From: Chrysoperla carnea | Lineage: Eukaryota > Arthropoda > Insecta > Neuroptera > Chrysopidae | NCBI RefSeq assembly: GCF_905475395.1 | Contig: NC_058339.1 | Location: 42,975,172-43,039,171, forward strand | Length of the DNA: 64,000 nt | Reading direction: 5' to 3' | Shown here: positions 12,553 to 23,860 of the stretch, piece by piece | Numbering within the stretch: the stretch's first letter is position 1 | Layout of the letters: the number at the start of each line of letters is the position of its first letter | The notes under the pieces: model-generated | Told to the model about the DNA's origin: nothing | What the model saw: only the letters and a program-made list of their open reading frames with translations | Database searches by the model: none | Translations under genes and position numbers: made by a program

Positions 12553-13039
12553 AAATGTGTCTGGTCAAATATTTATTTGTTCGTAAATCATCTATGCCTA
12601 CAACATTCTATGTCTACATGCTGTGATGTTATGTAGTCGATTAATACGTTAAAATAAGACTATTCAATTGATATTTATAGAAATAATATTGTGCCATGTT
12701 ATTTGTGTATGGTAGTAATAAATATAACAATCAATGATTGTTAACTGACGAGTAGTAAATATTATTTGAGATATTGATAACAATATTTTTAATTTAATAA
12801 TTTATGACTGATGATATATTTTATACATAAAAATGCTATTTCAGAAAAATTAAAATAGTGCATATATTTTGTGTTTAGTGCGAGTTAAATGACAAATGGT
12901 GTTAAAAATAAACAATTAAATTAGTGTTTGTGGAAAATTTTACAATAATATTGACTAACTCAAAACTGTTAATTAATACTGATTAATAGAGTGTGTTATT
13001 GAGTTTTTTTCTAAGTGCATATATCAATCTTACTTAACG
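12553..13039 (+). promoter_or_regulatory. candidate upstream/leader-exon block of UGT copy 2
   Basis: This is the counterpart of the block upstream of copy 1. It shares TGTCTGGTCAAA, CATCTATGCCTACAACATTC and ATATTTATAGAAATAATATT, and ends at the donor-like ACG|GTATGTAAT. The implied intron of about 2.6 kb runs to the acceptor at 15634. The order and spacing are kept between two genes, which is better evidence for a leader than either site alone. Confidence 0.35.
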
Positions 13040-14741
13040 GTATGTAATCAAGTTGAGCTTTTCATGAAGATTTGTTCTATTATTCTGCTATTCATGAAAT
13101 GCATTCACTTGATCAAGTCTGGTGATATCTTTATTTGCCTAAAATTTTCGTCTAATTCATAAATAGGGGAATGCTATTTAAAGTGCGCATAAAAATAGAT
13201 TTATCTTTTCCTGCAATTATAATTTAAATGTTGCTTTATTGATAAAGTTTCTCATCACACATTTTTTTAAAAATTATTTGGTTTGTCGACTGATCTTTAA
13301 ACAACTGGGGTCATATGTGCAGCTAGGATATATACATATCAGTACTCATTATTATAATTAGTTTATATATTTTATTATATTTGTACTTAAACTGATTCTC
13401 ACTTTATTGACCTTAAATAAAATAAATGACAAACTCAATCTCTTATACTGACCTAACCTTCATTTAAAATTGAATGACAAAATTGTTTGAAGTTTAGGTG
13501 TCAGATATTGATGCCTTACTGTTTGGTCTGCGTCCAAGCCTGGAAACAAGTAAAAAGAAAATTTTTTACCGCTGGGCATGTTTTTTATGGTATCATGTTA
13601 GGCTTTTACCCGAATCGATGTCTTTCATAAACTGATGGCTCTCATGTATAGTATAACATAAGAGATGATGCCTAAAGATTTTACGTGTACTCATCAATTG
13701 AAATTTGAACTAGTGTAAACTAGGTTGGGTTGGGGTGCGCCTTTACTCTCACGACCATTTTATCTACCATTATATCTAAAAACATATTAACTTGGCGAAC
13801 CAAGACTCGATTAATGAGAGTTGGACAAGGTTTCAGCAAAGCCTGGCAAATAAAACCTTGAGTCATGCTTTGCATTTCCAATTTGAGAAGAACATAATAA
13901 ACGCACTTTTCACGAAATTGCTAGGTATTTTATGCAGATACTAGAAATAGATAAAATTAAATGAATTTGAGTACAAAATAAATTTTTTATGTATTATAAA
14001 TTTCTGTTTTTGCATTAAACGATAAACAGAAGCTTTTGTAATTGATTTGGAAAAAAAAATGTTAACTCCCTCTTAAATTTTGAGATTTTACGTTTCATCA
14101 TAGAGTAGGTATAAAAGTTTTCTGTCCGCCGTACGCAGTATGCACAAATTTTCCAGAGTTTTTCTCCGAAATTATAAGATGTAGAAAGTTGAAAATTGGC
14201 ATATAGCCTGAAATTGCTGGTCCAACTTCATCTTATGATATCGAAAAAGTAAAATACGAGTTCTCCAAAACATATTAATGCCCTTTTCATTCTTTTAGTA
14301 TTATCAAATCGGACTTGGATGAAATTAAGCACAATACACCAAGTACTTGAACTTCTTCTACGAAACGGAAACCATCTATCTCTTTCGTGTTTGGGATAGT
14401 TCTGATAATCTCTGGGCACTTGTGTAACTTTTTTAATCGAAACTATGTAAGATAAAATGTTGCGAATTGGTACATAGCTATGCCAGTTGTTAGTCTACAG
14501 TGCTTAATTTCATACCAGCTCTATTTGATAATATTAAGTTTGAAAGGTTGAAAATTTGTGAGAAGCTTCGAATAGTAGGTTTGTTGTTCGTAATATAATT
14601 CCAAATACGTCTGATAAGGGAGTAAAATGGAGGAGGAGGATAAATTTTAATTTTTTGAGAGTAAAAATATTGTTTTAAATATTGTATTAAATATTGTTTT
14701 CGAACCCGCAGATTATAACAAAAATTATCTTGCTTGGAACA
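13040..14741. other. probable leader intron of UGT copy 2, 5' part
   Basis: No coding region was recognised. The segment from about 14,090 to 14,570 has internally similar phrases (GTAGAAAGTTGAAAATTGGCATA and TGTTGCGAATTGGTACATAG) typical of decayed repeats, but I could not assign it to a family. Confidence 0.35.
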
Positions 14742-14952
14742 AAAATGGTTTGCTATTTTTTCAGCAAACCGAAATCGAGATCAATAATATTTTAGAAAAT
14801 AAAATTTTAAATTTATTTTAGAAAATAAATTGTGTGAAATTCTGTTAAAATGGTTTGCTATTTTTTCAGCAAACCGAAATCGAGATCAATAATATTTTAG
14901 AAAATAAAATTTTAAATTTATTTTAGAAAATAAATTGTGTGAAATTCTGTTA
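14742..14952. repeat. recent tandem duplication, 2 x about 105 bp
   Basis: Two adjacent, essentially identical units begin with AAAATGGTTTGCTATTTTTT at 14742 and 14847 and end with GTGTGAAATTCTGTTA. Each unit contains a small hairpin, GGTTTGCT...AGCAAACC. Near-identity points to recent tandem duplication or slippage, or possibly an assembly artefact. It lies in the probable leader intron of copy 2. Confidence 0.85.
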
Positions 14953-15634
14953 CTTTCGTATTGACTGTGTGGGTACTCAACTGTAGGTGCAAATAATATT
15001 TAATAGAGTTCAAAAGACTCGATTTTTTTATAATATTTTACAAAATAATTATAAACAACCGTTCTTTAAATTAACTCTGATTTAACTCAAATCAAATCAA
15101 TTTCATGGTATGTACATATTTTATTGAAAAGATCAACCAAAAATTTAAAACGCTAGCAATCTTATACTTTTATTGAAATTTTTGTAATAAAGCATAGTAC
15201 TGCAGATGAATAACATGATATGTTTTTAAATTTTTATTTTTTCCAAATTTATTGATTATTTACTAAAAAAGCAAACACAATCGTTTTTAGTTAACAATAG
15301 CGATAACACCTCAGTGATAAGCTCCCTTGGATGTAGTCATATCATGTAAATATCGGATCATCCATCCTCTCATATTTTATTACTGATTTATTCTTGCCGT
15401 TCGGTGAAAAAATCTCGCAAGTCAACCAACCCTATCATAACTTCACTTTGTCCTATTCAATGCTTGTCTCATAGGATTACATAAATTCATCTTTTAAGTT
15501 TGTTATAAATTGAGAGATACCAGTTTTAAGAGATGCCCGGAACAGTTTTGATTTAATGGTAGTGGCATTTCGTATACTTTATTATCAACCAATAAAGAAA
15601 TATCAAGAAATAATAGGTATATTATTTGTTTCAG
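14953..15634. other. probable leader intron of UGT copy 2, 3' part
   Basis: No feature was recognised except the acceptor TTTGTTTCAG at its end, immediately before the ATG of copy 2. Confidence 0.4.
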
Positions 15635-17403
15635 ATGAAGATCGGAGATTATGTTGGTTATTTAATTCTACTTAGTCTTACAATATTAAATGAAACTTCA
15701 AATGGATTTAAAATATTAGGTGTATTCCCACATGCTGGAAAAAGTCATTTTATGGTATTTGTACCAATATTAAGAGAATTAACTCGACGTGGTCATGAAG
15801 TTACCGTAATAAGTCATTTTCCAGAAACGCACCCACTACCAAATTATACGGATATTTCGATTGTCGGGGCTGGAGAAATTGGTTTAAATAATATACCAAC
15901 CTCAATGATAGTAAACAATAAATTTCGAAATATCCTTGATCATTTTTTTCTCGGACAGAAAGGTGCACAGAATTGTGAGGCCTTAAATTATCCTCAAGTC
16001 CAAAATCTGATAAGATCAAATAAAACATACGATCTTATTATTCATGAACACTTCAACACTGATTGCTTTATGGCATTGAATTATATTTTTAAAGCACCGA
16101 ATATAGGACTGAGTTCTTGTACTATGATGCCATGGCTTTTTGATCGCTTTGGTATTCCAAATAATCCTTCATATATGCCAGTGAATTTGTTACATTATGG
16201 AGATAAAATGACGTTTTTCGAACGTGTGATAAACACAGTGGCTTATTTTTTACATTCATACATATTGGCAGATATTTTAATGACAAAACCAGCAGATAAC
16301 GCGGTTAAAATGTACCTTGGGGAAAATATACCATCGGTAGCAGAAATCGTTAAAAATACGAGTTTATTTTTAATAAATACTCATTACACATTAAACAGAG
16401 CTCGGCCGTATCCTCCAAACGTTATTGAGATATCTGGCGTGCATCTTGACACACCTAAGGCACTACCGTCTGTAAGTTTGTTTTATTTTGTAGTGTTTTA
16501 TTCAGTATAAAGAACATATTTTATTTTATTTTTCAGGATATAGAAAAATTTATATCGGAATCTAAACACGGTGTAATTTACTTTAGTTTCGGATCGATGT
16601 TATTAGGTAGTTCATTACGTGATGAAGTCAAACAAGCTTTTATGGATACGTTTAGAGAGCTGCCGCAACGAGTATTATGGAAATATGAAAATGAAACATT
16701 ACCTGGAAAACCAGAGAATGTTATGATCAGAAAATGGATGCCCCAGTTTGATATTTTGAGTGAGTGGCGTAGACTAAATAATATATATATAGTTCCAGTA
16801 TAAAAATGCAATCAGCAGAAACTTTATTTTTTCTCAGGTCATCCAAATGTGGTAGGATTTGTATCTCACAGTGGACTGCTAGGTACTATAGAGGCATTTC
16901 ACAATGGAGTTCCAATTGTATCGGTACCATTTTTCGGTGATCAATTTATCAATGCAAAAGCATTAGAATCGCATGGTACTGCAGCTATTCTAGATCATTG
17001 GAATCTTAAAAAAGACTCCATTAGTAAAGCGTTAAAGTTCATTTTGCAACCTAGGTAAAACTTATTTAATAAAACACATTTAATCGCAACTTTATAGACT
17101 TAAATATTTTTTTTTTCAATTTTTAGTGTGCTGGCAAAAGCAAAACGTCAAGCACGTATATTTCGTGACAGGCCTATGTCCCCTATGGATACAGCTGTAT
17201 GGTGGATTGAGTATGTAGCTCGAAATGGTGGAGCTGATGAAATGCGACCAACTGTTGTGAATATGCCATATTATCAATCTGCTCTCTTGGACGTTGGGCT
17301 ATTTTTATTAACTGTGATATTAATTGTAGTTTACATTAATTATTTATTAATAAAATCTATTTTAAATAAATTATTAAACAGGAACAAAGTGAAAAAAGAT
17401 TGA
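15635..17403 (+). CDS. UDP-glycosyltransferase, copy 2 of 9
   Basis: CDS join(15635..16471, 16537..16759, 16838..17054, 17127..17403), 517 residues. It is the most compact gene of the first subgroup: the three introns are 65, 78 and 72 nt. The signal peptide is residues 1-24 and the presumed catalytic His38 lies in GKSHF. W346-M-P-Q349 and the signature at 361-389 (FVSHSGLLG ... FFGDQ) are intact. The tail NKVKKD keeps the KxKxx ER-retrieval form. It is closest to copy 1 in exon 1: both read HFPETHPLPNYTDISIVGAG, whereas copy 3 and the later subgroup have HFPEKNPLPNYTDIS. AATAAA lies at 17505-17510. The compact introns may be the ancestral state, since longer introns elsewhere contain insertions. 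Confidence 0.94.
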
Positions 17404-17861
17404 TTAGGTGTGGTGTAATTAGTTGAGTTTTTATTTCCACCAAATTAGTACAAATTGTTAATATTCTTATGCTTTTTTATTATAAGAGAATTATTCATTG
17501 TGTAAATAAATACTAATATATTTTTTATTAGTTTTATTTCGACTTGTTTCACTTTGCTAGTAAGTTGCGGGCGGTGTTTTAGGGTAAGTATCTTACAAAT
17601 ATCACGATTCAATTGTAATTCACAATGCGTCAAGTTTAAGTTCTTCACAAGAAAATTATAGTCGCTTTATTTGTTACTCAATTGAAAGCGGTAAATTCAA
17701 TGAAACCCATGTATTTTATTATTACCAATATTATACAATTCGTGTGTTAATGATGTATGAACACGGTAATGGGAGCACAAATATATATTGTCAATTTTGA
17801 TGCAAAATATCGTAATTTGAAAATTTTGTTTAATTATTGTTTTGAGGTTAATATGTGTATG
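17404..17861. other. 3' flank of UGT copy 2
   Basis: It contains the 3' UTR and AATAAA signal (17505-17510) of copy 2. No other feature was recognised. Confidence 0.5.
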
Positions 17862-18373
17862 GTACAACAAAAGATGTTACAAAAATCGTCTCATAAATGA
17901 AAATAAAAGAAACCGCTTGCATTTTGCTAAAACCTCATCGAATGTGTTTTTTAGGTGTCAAATATCATTAGTAATGATTTAGTGGCGGAAATGATTCTAT
18001 TTGTTAATAAACAGTAACTTCTTAATTCAATGAAACGGTTAATGTTAAAGTTGACTTAAAAAATTATTAAATAGGCAACTTGTATGACGTAAATGCTAAG
18101 TATTTGTCAAGTAATCGAAAAATATTATGCATGTATAACGTATACGCAATTCAAGTTGCCTATTTATTAATTTTGTAAAGTCAACTTTAACATTAACCGT
18201 TCCATTGAATTTGACCAGTTTATTATTTATTAACAAATAGAAACATTTCCGCCACTAGTTCATGCGTTACTAATGTTATTTGACACCTAAGAAAGACATT
18301 CCATGAGGCTGTAGTAAAATGCGAACGGTTTCTTTCATTTTCCATTATTTGTAAACATCTTTACAAATTGTAC
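17862..18373. mobile_element. long-inverted-repeat (foldback) MITE
   Basis: Two arms of roughly 220 bp are inverted around a spacer of about 70 bp. Matching parts include GTACAA at the outer ends, AAAGAAACCGNTNGCATTTT, TAGGTGTCAAAT, GGCGGAAATG, AAACGGTTAATGTTAAAGTTGACTT and AAATAGGCAACTTG, each present in the opposite orientation on the other side. There is no reading frame. Arm divergence of perhaps 10-20 percent suggests an old insertion. Outer boundaries are uncertain by about 30 bp, and no clear target duplication was identified. Confidence 0.75.
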
Positions 18374-20054
18374 TAGTAAGTTATATTTGAATAAACTGTT
18401 CTAAGCGTTGGAATGGTGTGGTATTTTAGTGAGCGAAAGCTAATTTTCTAAATTCAATTATTTAATTACAATAAAAATAAAGTTCAAAAACTAAACTCCG
18501 ACGCCTACAAATCACGCTCTAAAAAACACAAAACAAGAAAATATTTTCATCCCAAATTGTTAAAGAACATAAATAAAATCATCATTACAGTCGGTGTCTT
18601 ATATTAAAAAATTTTCCTTAGGACGATTCTCCAATTGTAATGATGATTTTACTGAGCATAATTAAAAGTTTGAAAATGAGAAATTGATTTTATGGAATTC
18701 TTAATTAAACATCAGCTTATAATTGTGAAGTTTAATTTATGGTGTTATTATTTGACATAGGTACATAGAAATTAGTCAATGATATTTCATTGTTACAACC
18801 TCCCAACGTTATCCTTATTTACATACAAATCTGTTCATATACACTTAAGTGAGTTACGTGTATTGATAAGAACTAAAAATTTTGTTATTAATTTCAATAA
18901 TTAAATAAATCACTTAAAAAATTTGATAAGCTTGTTGAAATAAATGAATGCAGAAAGCAAATTTTATAGGCATTTTTATATGTACTTGATGTAGTGAGGA
19001 TAATCGATGACATTTGGTCTTGAACATATTTAAGGTTGGTATAGGCATTGAATTTTTTCTATATTCTATTAATTTTTAAAAACAATTTTATTCGGAATTA
19101 TTATCGCTATTACTTCGCTATTATCACTATAAATACACGGTGGGGCAGAAAAGTGTGCGACCTTAAACTGCATTTTTAAAGAAGATTGTGTTTTCAAGCA
19201 AATTGTTTAGTGTTTTTAAATAAATTCAATTAATTTATTGAATTGAGTTTTATTCTTTATAAGTTATAATTTCAATGAGATGATATCTGCCTAGGTGTAT
19301 ACAGTTTTGCTGGTATCTTGAAGTTATTCACCACATTCTCAGTAGGGTTTGAATAATTTCTTGTCGAATTCGATCTTTCAGTGCTCCAAAATTGTTTTGA
19401 TAAAACGCTTTCACAGCGCACAGCTAGGATATAGTAGTAGGATAAAGCGCAATGGTAGGGTAGCAATGTCTTAGCCTACTACAAATTAACAAATAGGGCC
19501 GATTCTTTATATTTTGGCTAGCATCAGACATGTTTGAGGATGCCGAAGAAATTATTAGAAAAAGTTGCTTATGATATTTTTTTATACCCATATATCGATT
19601 TTCACGACAAAATTCACATTTTTAATTGTTTTTAAAAATCGCTCCAATTTGTTAAATTTTTGTGGGCTAAGCTTAAAGTTCCGATTACGGTTAAGTGTCT
19701 TAGAAAAGTGTAGGCCATCACCCTCTATGACTGTGAATATTTCAAATAGATGTTCCTGTAATAACGAAAATATGAAGGTGTCTTCATCTTATGTGCGACA
19801 CACTTTAAACAAAATTATTTACAATTATTGAATTGTAATGGGTAGGGCATAGGTATTTTTTCGTATTTAATATTAAAACGCTTGCTTAAGCACCCTCATA
19901 GATAAGTAGGAATGCATTTTTCGATCTTGGTTGCACTAAGGCTTTTATTCAATACCAGACAAACGTCATAATTTACATAACTGATTTCTCCGAAAAAAAA
20001 AATCGAATATACTTGGTGCGAAGTTCTTCTAATATGAAGTATACTTTGTTTCAG
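18374..20054. other. spacer upstream of UGT copy 3
   Basis: No coding region was recognised. TATAAATACACGGTG near 19,128 resembles TATAAATACGGTG upstream of copy 9 and could be part of a promoter, but no matching leader donor was found. The stretch ends with the acceptor-like TTTGTTTCAG before the ATG of copy 3. Confidence 0.35.
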
Positions 20055-22717
20055 ATGCGTGTCTGGAATGGTATTTCCTTTTTGATTCTATTTAGCCTCA
20101 CATTATCACACCAAACTTCAAATGGATACAAAATATTAGGGGTCTTTCCACATGGAGGAAAAAGTCATTTCATGGTGTTTGTACCAATATTAAGAGAACT
20201 TGCCAGGCGTGGACATGAAGTTACTGTTATAAGCCACTTTCCAGAAAAAAATCCTTTACCAAACTATACAGATATATCGATTATTGGCGCTGGTAAAATT
20301 GGTTTAAACAATATGCAAACATCAATGTTTGTACCCAGTAAAATCCAAAATATTAAGGAGCATATATTGCTATCAGAAAAAGGAATGCAGAATTGTGAGG
20401 CATTAAATTATCCACAAATTCAAGATCTCATTAAATCTAATAAAACATTTGATGTTATTCTTCAAGAGCATTTCAACATTGATTGTTTTTTAGCTTTAAA
20501 TTATATTTTTAAAGCACCAAGTATAGGGTTAAGTTCTTCCACTATAATGCCATGGAATTTCGATCGATTTGGTATTCCAAATAATCCCTCATATATGCCA
20601 GTAAATTTATTATATTATAGAGACGAAATGACATTTTATGAACGTGTAGTCAACACAGTAAATCATTTCTTACATGCATATGTAATGGCCGATTATTTAT
20701 TAACGAGACCCGCTGATGTTGCTGTTCGAAAGTATCTTGGTGAAAATATTCCGTCAGTGGCAGATTTAGCTAAGAATACAAGTTTATTTTTAATCAATAC
20801 ACATTATACATTAAATAGAGCTCGAGCATATCCCCCAAACGTTATTGAGATATCTGGTGTACATCTTGGGAAGCCTAAGCCACTTCCAAGCGTAAGTTTT
20901 CTTAATGTAAATATTGAATGCATTCTTACGTATATAATTAATTAATTCTAGGACATACAAAAATTTATTTCTGAATCTGAACATGGTGTGATTTACTTTA
21001 GTTTTGGATCTATGTTATTAGGAAGTTCATTAACTGATCAGGTCAAACAAGCATTTATGGATGCCTTTAAAGAGCTGCCGCAACGAGTATTATGGAAATA
21101 TGAAAATGAAACATTACCTGGAAAGCCAGACAATGTTATGATTAGAAAATGGATGCCCCAATTTGATATTTTGAGTGAGTTAAGTTCTACTACATCTATT
21201 TTACCAACTCTAAACAGCTTTTAAAGCTTATCCAAGGGGGAAGTATAAAAGTAGAAAAGTATAGCTGAACGTTTCTGCTTCTGCTAAACCTTGGCTAAGG
21301 TTTGAAAAACACTTGTCAATATATGATGTTCTCATATATTAAAAAATATATTAATTAATAATAATGATTGTTTTGTAGGCCATCCAAATGTTGTGGGGTT
21401 CATTTCTCATTGTGGATTGCTTGGTACCATTGAAGCGTTTCATAATGGTGTACCGATAATAACGGTACCATTTTTTGGTGATCAATTTGTTAATGCAAAA
21501 GCATTAGAATCACATGGAACTGCAGCTATTCTAGATCATTGGAATCTTAAAACAGACTCTATTAGTAAAGCGTTGGAACTCATATTGCAACCCAGGTAAA
21601 CTTAATAGAATAGCGAATATTCATGAAATTTGAATTTAGTTCAATTTTTTTTTCCGTAACTTTATTGGCTGGATATTTGAACTAAACCATTATTTTAATA
21701 ATTAATATTTTTTAATTACTTAAAATTAATTAATAAAAGTACCGATTCAGTTAAAGGAATTCAAATTTCTAAAACGGACGTGACATCATAGTATGTGGCT
21801 CATCAGACTTGTTGGCCTACTGTATGGTATTAATTACTTATATTTTGTATGATATTAACATGGATATATACTATAATTACTACATACGTGAGTATTACAC
21901 CTGTAGTAAACAGTACATTGAACTGTCACCAATTGACATATCATATTAATGCGTCAACAACAAAGAGCGCCAAAAGGACTGCATTTAAACATCTCAAAAT
22001 TATTCTCTATTTTAAATATTTTTTATACTTAATTACAGCATTTTTAAACAGTATTTATATTTTTTACTATGTTATAACGGTGTAAACAATGAATTAAAAA
22101 TATTAAGAAAATACATGAATATTCCCTATTAATAAAATGTGTACTTACACCATAGAAAAATGGCATACTCTTAAAATTTTCACATAAATTTTTTTCATTT
22201 TGCTTCTAGATGATATGAGTGACCATTTCTTGAGTTTCCTTATTGAAATAAGAATTTTAAAATTTCTTCTATTACAAGAATAGGCATTTTACATCATTTT
22301 TGTAATTCTGAAATCCACAATGTCGAGAAAATTGCTAAACTACATTTAAATCATTAACCATAATAAATAGCCACTTTTTTGTAAAAACATCAGTTTTCAA
22401 TTGAAAATGTCTTATCTAGATGAATATAAATCTTTCACAGTGTGTTGGAAAAAGCGAAACGACAAGCTAGATTATTTCGTGACCGTCTCATGCCTCCTAT
22501 GGATACAGCTATATGGTGGATTGAATATGTAGCTCGAAACGGTGGGGCAGATGAAACGAGACCAGCTGTTGTTAAAATGCCATTTTATCAATCGGCTCTG
22601 CTGGACGTTGGATTATTTATATTAGCAGTGATATCAATTATGGTTTACATAAATTATAAATTGTTGAAATTAATTTTAAATAAATTATTTGGCGTGAAAA
22701 AAGTAAAAAAAGATTGA
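20055..22717 (+). CDS. UDP-glycosyltransferase, copy 3 of 9
   Basis: CDS join(20055..20891, 20952..21174, 21379..21595, 22441..22717), 517 residues. The ATG follows TTTGTTTCAG; in-frame ATGs further upstream (from 20013) would read through the acceptor and are not used in this model. His38 lies in GKSHF. W346-M-P-Q349 is present, and the signature at 361-389 reads FISHCGLLG, with Cys where most copies have Ser or Gly; the pattern permits this. Exon 4 has DRLMPPMDTAIWWIEYVARNGG, with two changes from the usual DRPMSPMD. The tail KKVKKD keeps KxKxx. Intron 3 is 845 nt, about ten times the length in its relatives, and looks like inserted A+T-rich sequence without a recognisable element. In exon 1 the gene bridges the two subgroups: ISNG-type signal region like copy 2, but HFPEKNPLPNYTDIS like copies 4-7. 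Confidence 0.93.
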
Positions 22718-23180
22718 TCAAAATGGTTATTAATAGTTGAAATTGTATTTCTAAAAAAATATTAATATGTGTAAAATTGTAAATAGATAAATTCAAGCTT
22801 GTCCATAATTAATATTTTTAATGTTATTATATTTTATTTTTGATTAAAGCGTTTATTTTAATAATCTTTTCAGCTGCAAAAATTATAACATGTAAAAATA
22901 GATTTGATGGAGAAGGGATGGCTCAGGTGTTTGGACCCAGTAAAATCCGGCATTCAGCATGAATGATTTTCGTATGCAAAATTTTTGCTGGATCATTTGG
23001 AAAAAATTCTCTTGAATAAAAAGTGCAGCTTGCGGGTGGGTACCCGGTTGGACATTCTTAATACAAATTATTTTTTAAACAAATAAATAATATTGACAAA
23101 AAATGCTCTTAGACATTTCTCTCTGAGCCCTCCAGTTTATGTTCGATATCCAGTGCAAGTTTAATGATATATTTCTCTTC
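22718..23180. other. spacer between UGT copies 3 and 4
   Basis: 3' flank of copy 3. No coding region or element was recognised. Confidence 0.45.
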
Positions 23181-23474
23181 AATTTATCATTTCATATAAG
23201 TGCTCATAGTTTTGACTGTTTTGATAAGCGATGCGATTGAAACTAATTCAATTATTTAGAAATGCGTAGATATAGTGTAGCTATGTGTATTAATAATTAT
23301 GAACAAATAAAAGCAATTAAAAAAAATTAATTTTATTAAAAAAATTAATTATAATTTTATAAAATGATTAACTTAAAATGTATAAAATGATTAATGTGTC
23401 TTTACCTGAAGGCGTCAGTGAAGTGTTTCCTTTTAACAATTAAACGGGCATAATAGCCACAACATATATTTAAG
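23181..23474 (+). promoter_or_regulatory. candidate promoter and leader exon of UGT copy 4
   Basis: This block recurs upstream of copies 5, 6 and 7. In order it has TTATCA at 23184 and TTGATAAGCGATG at 23221 (GATA-factor-type sites in opposite orientation), TATAAAATGATTAA at 23381, an Inr-like TCAGTGAAGTGTTTCC at 23415, and AAG|GTACCT with the possible donor after 23474. The implied non-coding leader is about 23417-23474 (58 nt), spliced to the acceptor at 23860. The TATA-to-start spacing of about 36 nt is a little long, so the exact start is uncertain. Conservation of the order in four genes is the main support. Confidence 0.5.
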
Positions 23475-23860
23475 GTACCTATTTATTAAATTTTTGTATT
23501 TGAATAGCTACATTTGGGATGATACAGTTATTCACAGACAAACTAAAATGATTACAAAACATATTTAAAAATTTAAACTTTATTTAATCATGAACTATCT
23601 TAGATGAATTTAAAATTTTTATCTAGTTTTGAGTGACTTTAATTGACTATTACAGATTTACTGATTTGAGTTGAAAATATCGATTTAGGAATAATTTATA
23701 TTATAAAATGTTCACTAGTCCAATACTATTTAAGAATAATCTCAATCCCATTATTACATATTATATTTCTAGTCCCAGACTTGGCAGTATAAGTCAGTAT
23801 CATAGTAGGTATTTTTTCCTGAAATCGCAAAAAATAAATAAACAATATAATTTGTTTCAG
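23475..23860 (+). other. probable leader intron of UGT copy 4
   Basis: Sequence between the proposed leader donor and the TTTGTTTCAG acceptor. Its last 150 nt are open in the frame of exon 1, as also happens in copy 6. This is read as chance openness of intron DNA rather than a longer protein. Confidence 0.4.

Noticed and set aside
16578-16811. Antisense open frames over UGT exon 2, seen in several copies
   Set aside because: They mirror the conserved sense codons and end at splice sites; they are shadows of the UGT exons.
19565-19831. Open frame of 88 residues upstream of UGT copy 3
   Set aside because: Not recognisable, not conserved upstream of other copies, and no start context; possibly part of a decayed repeat.
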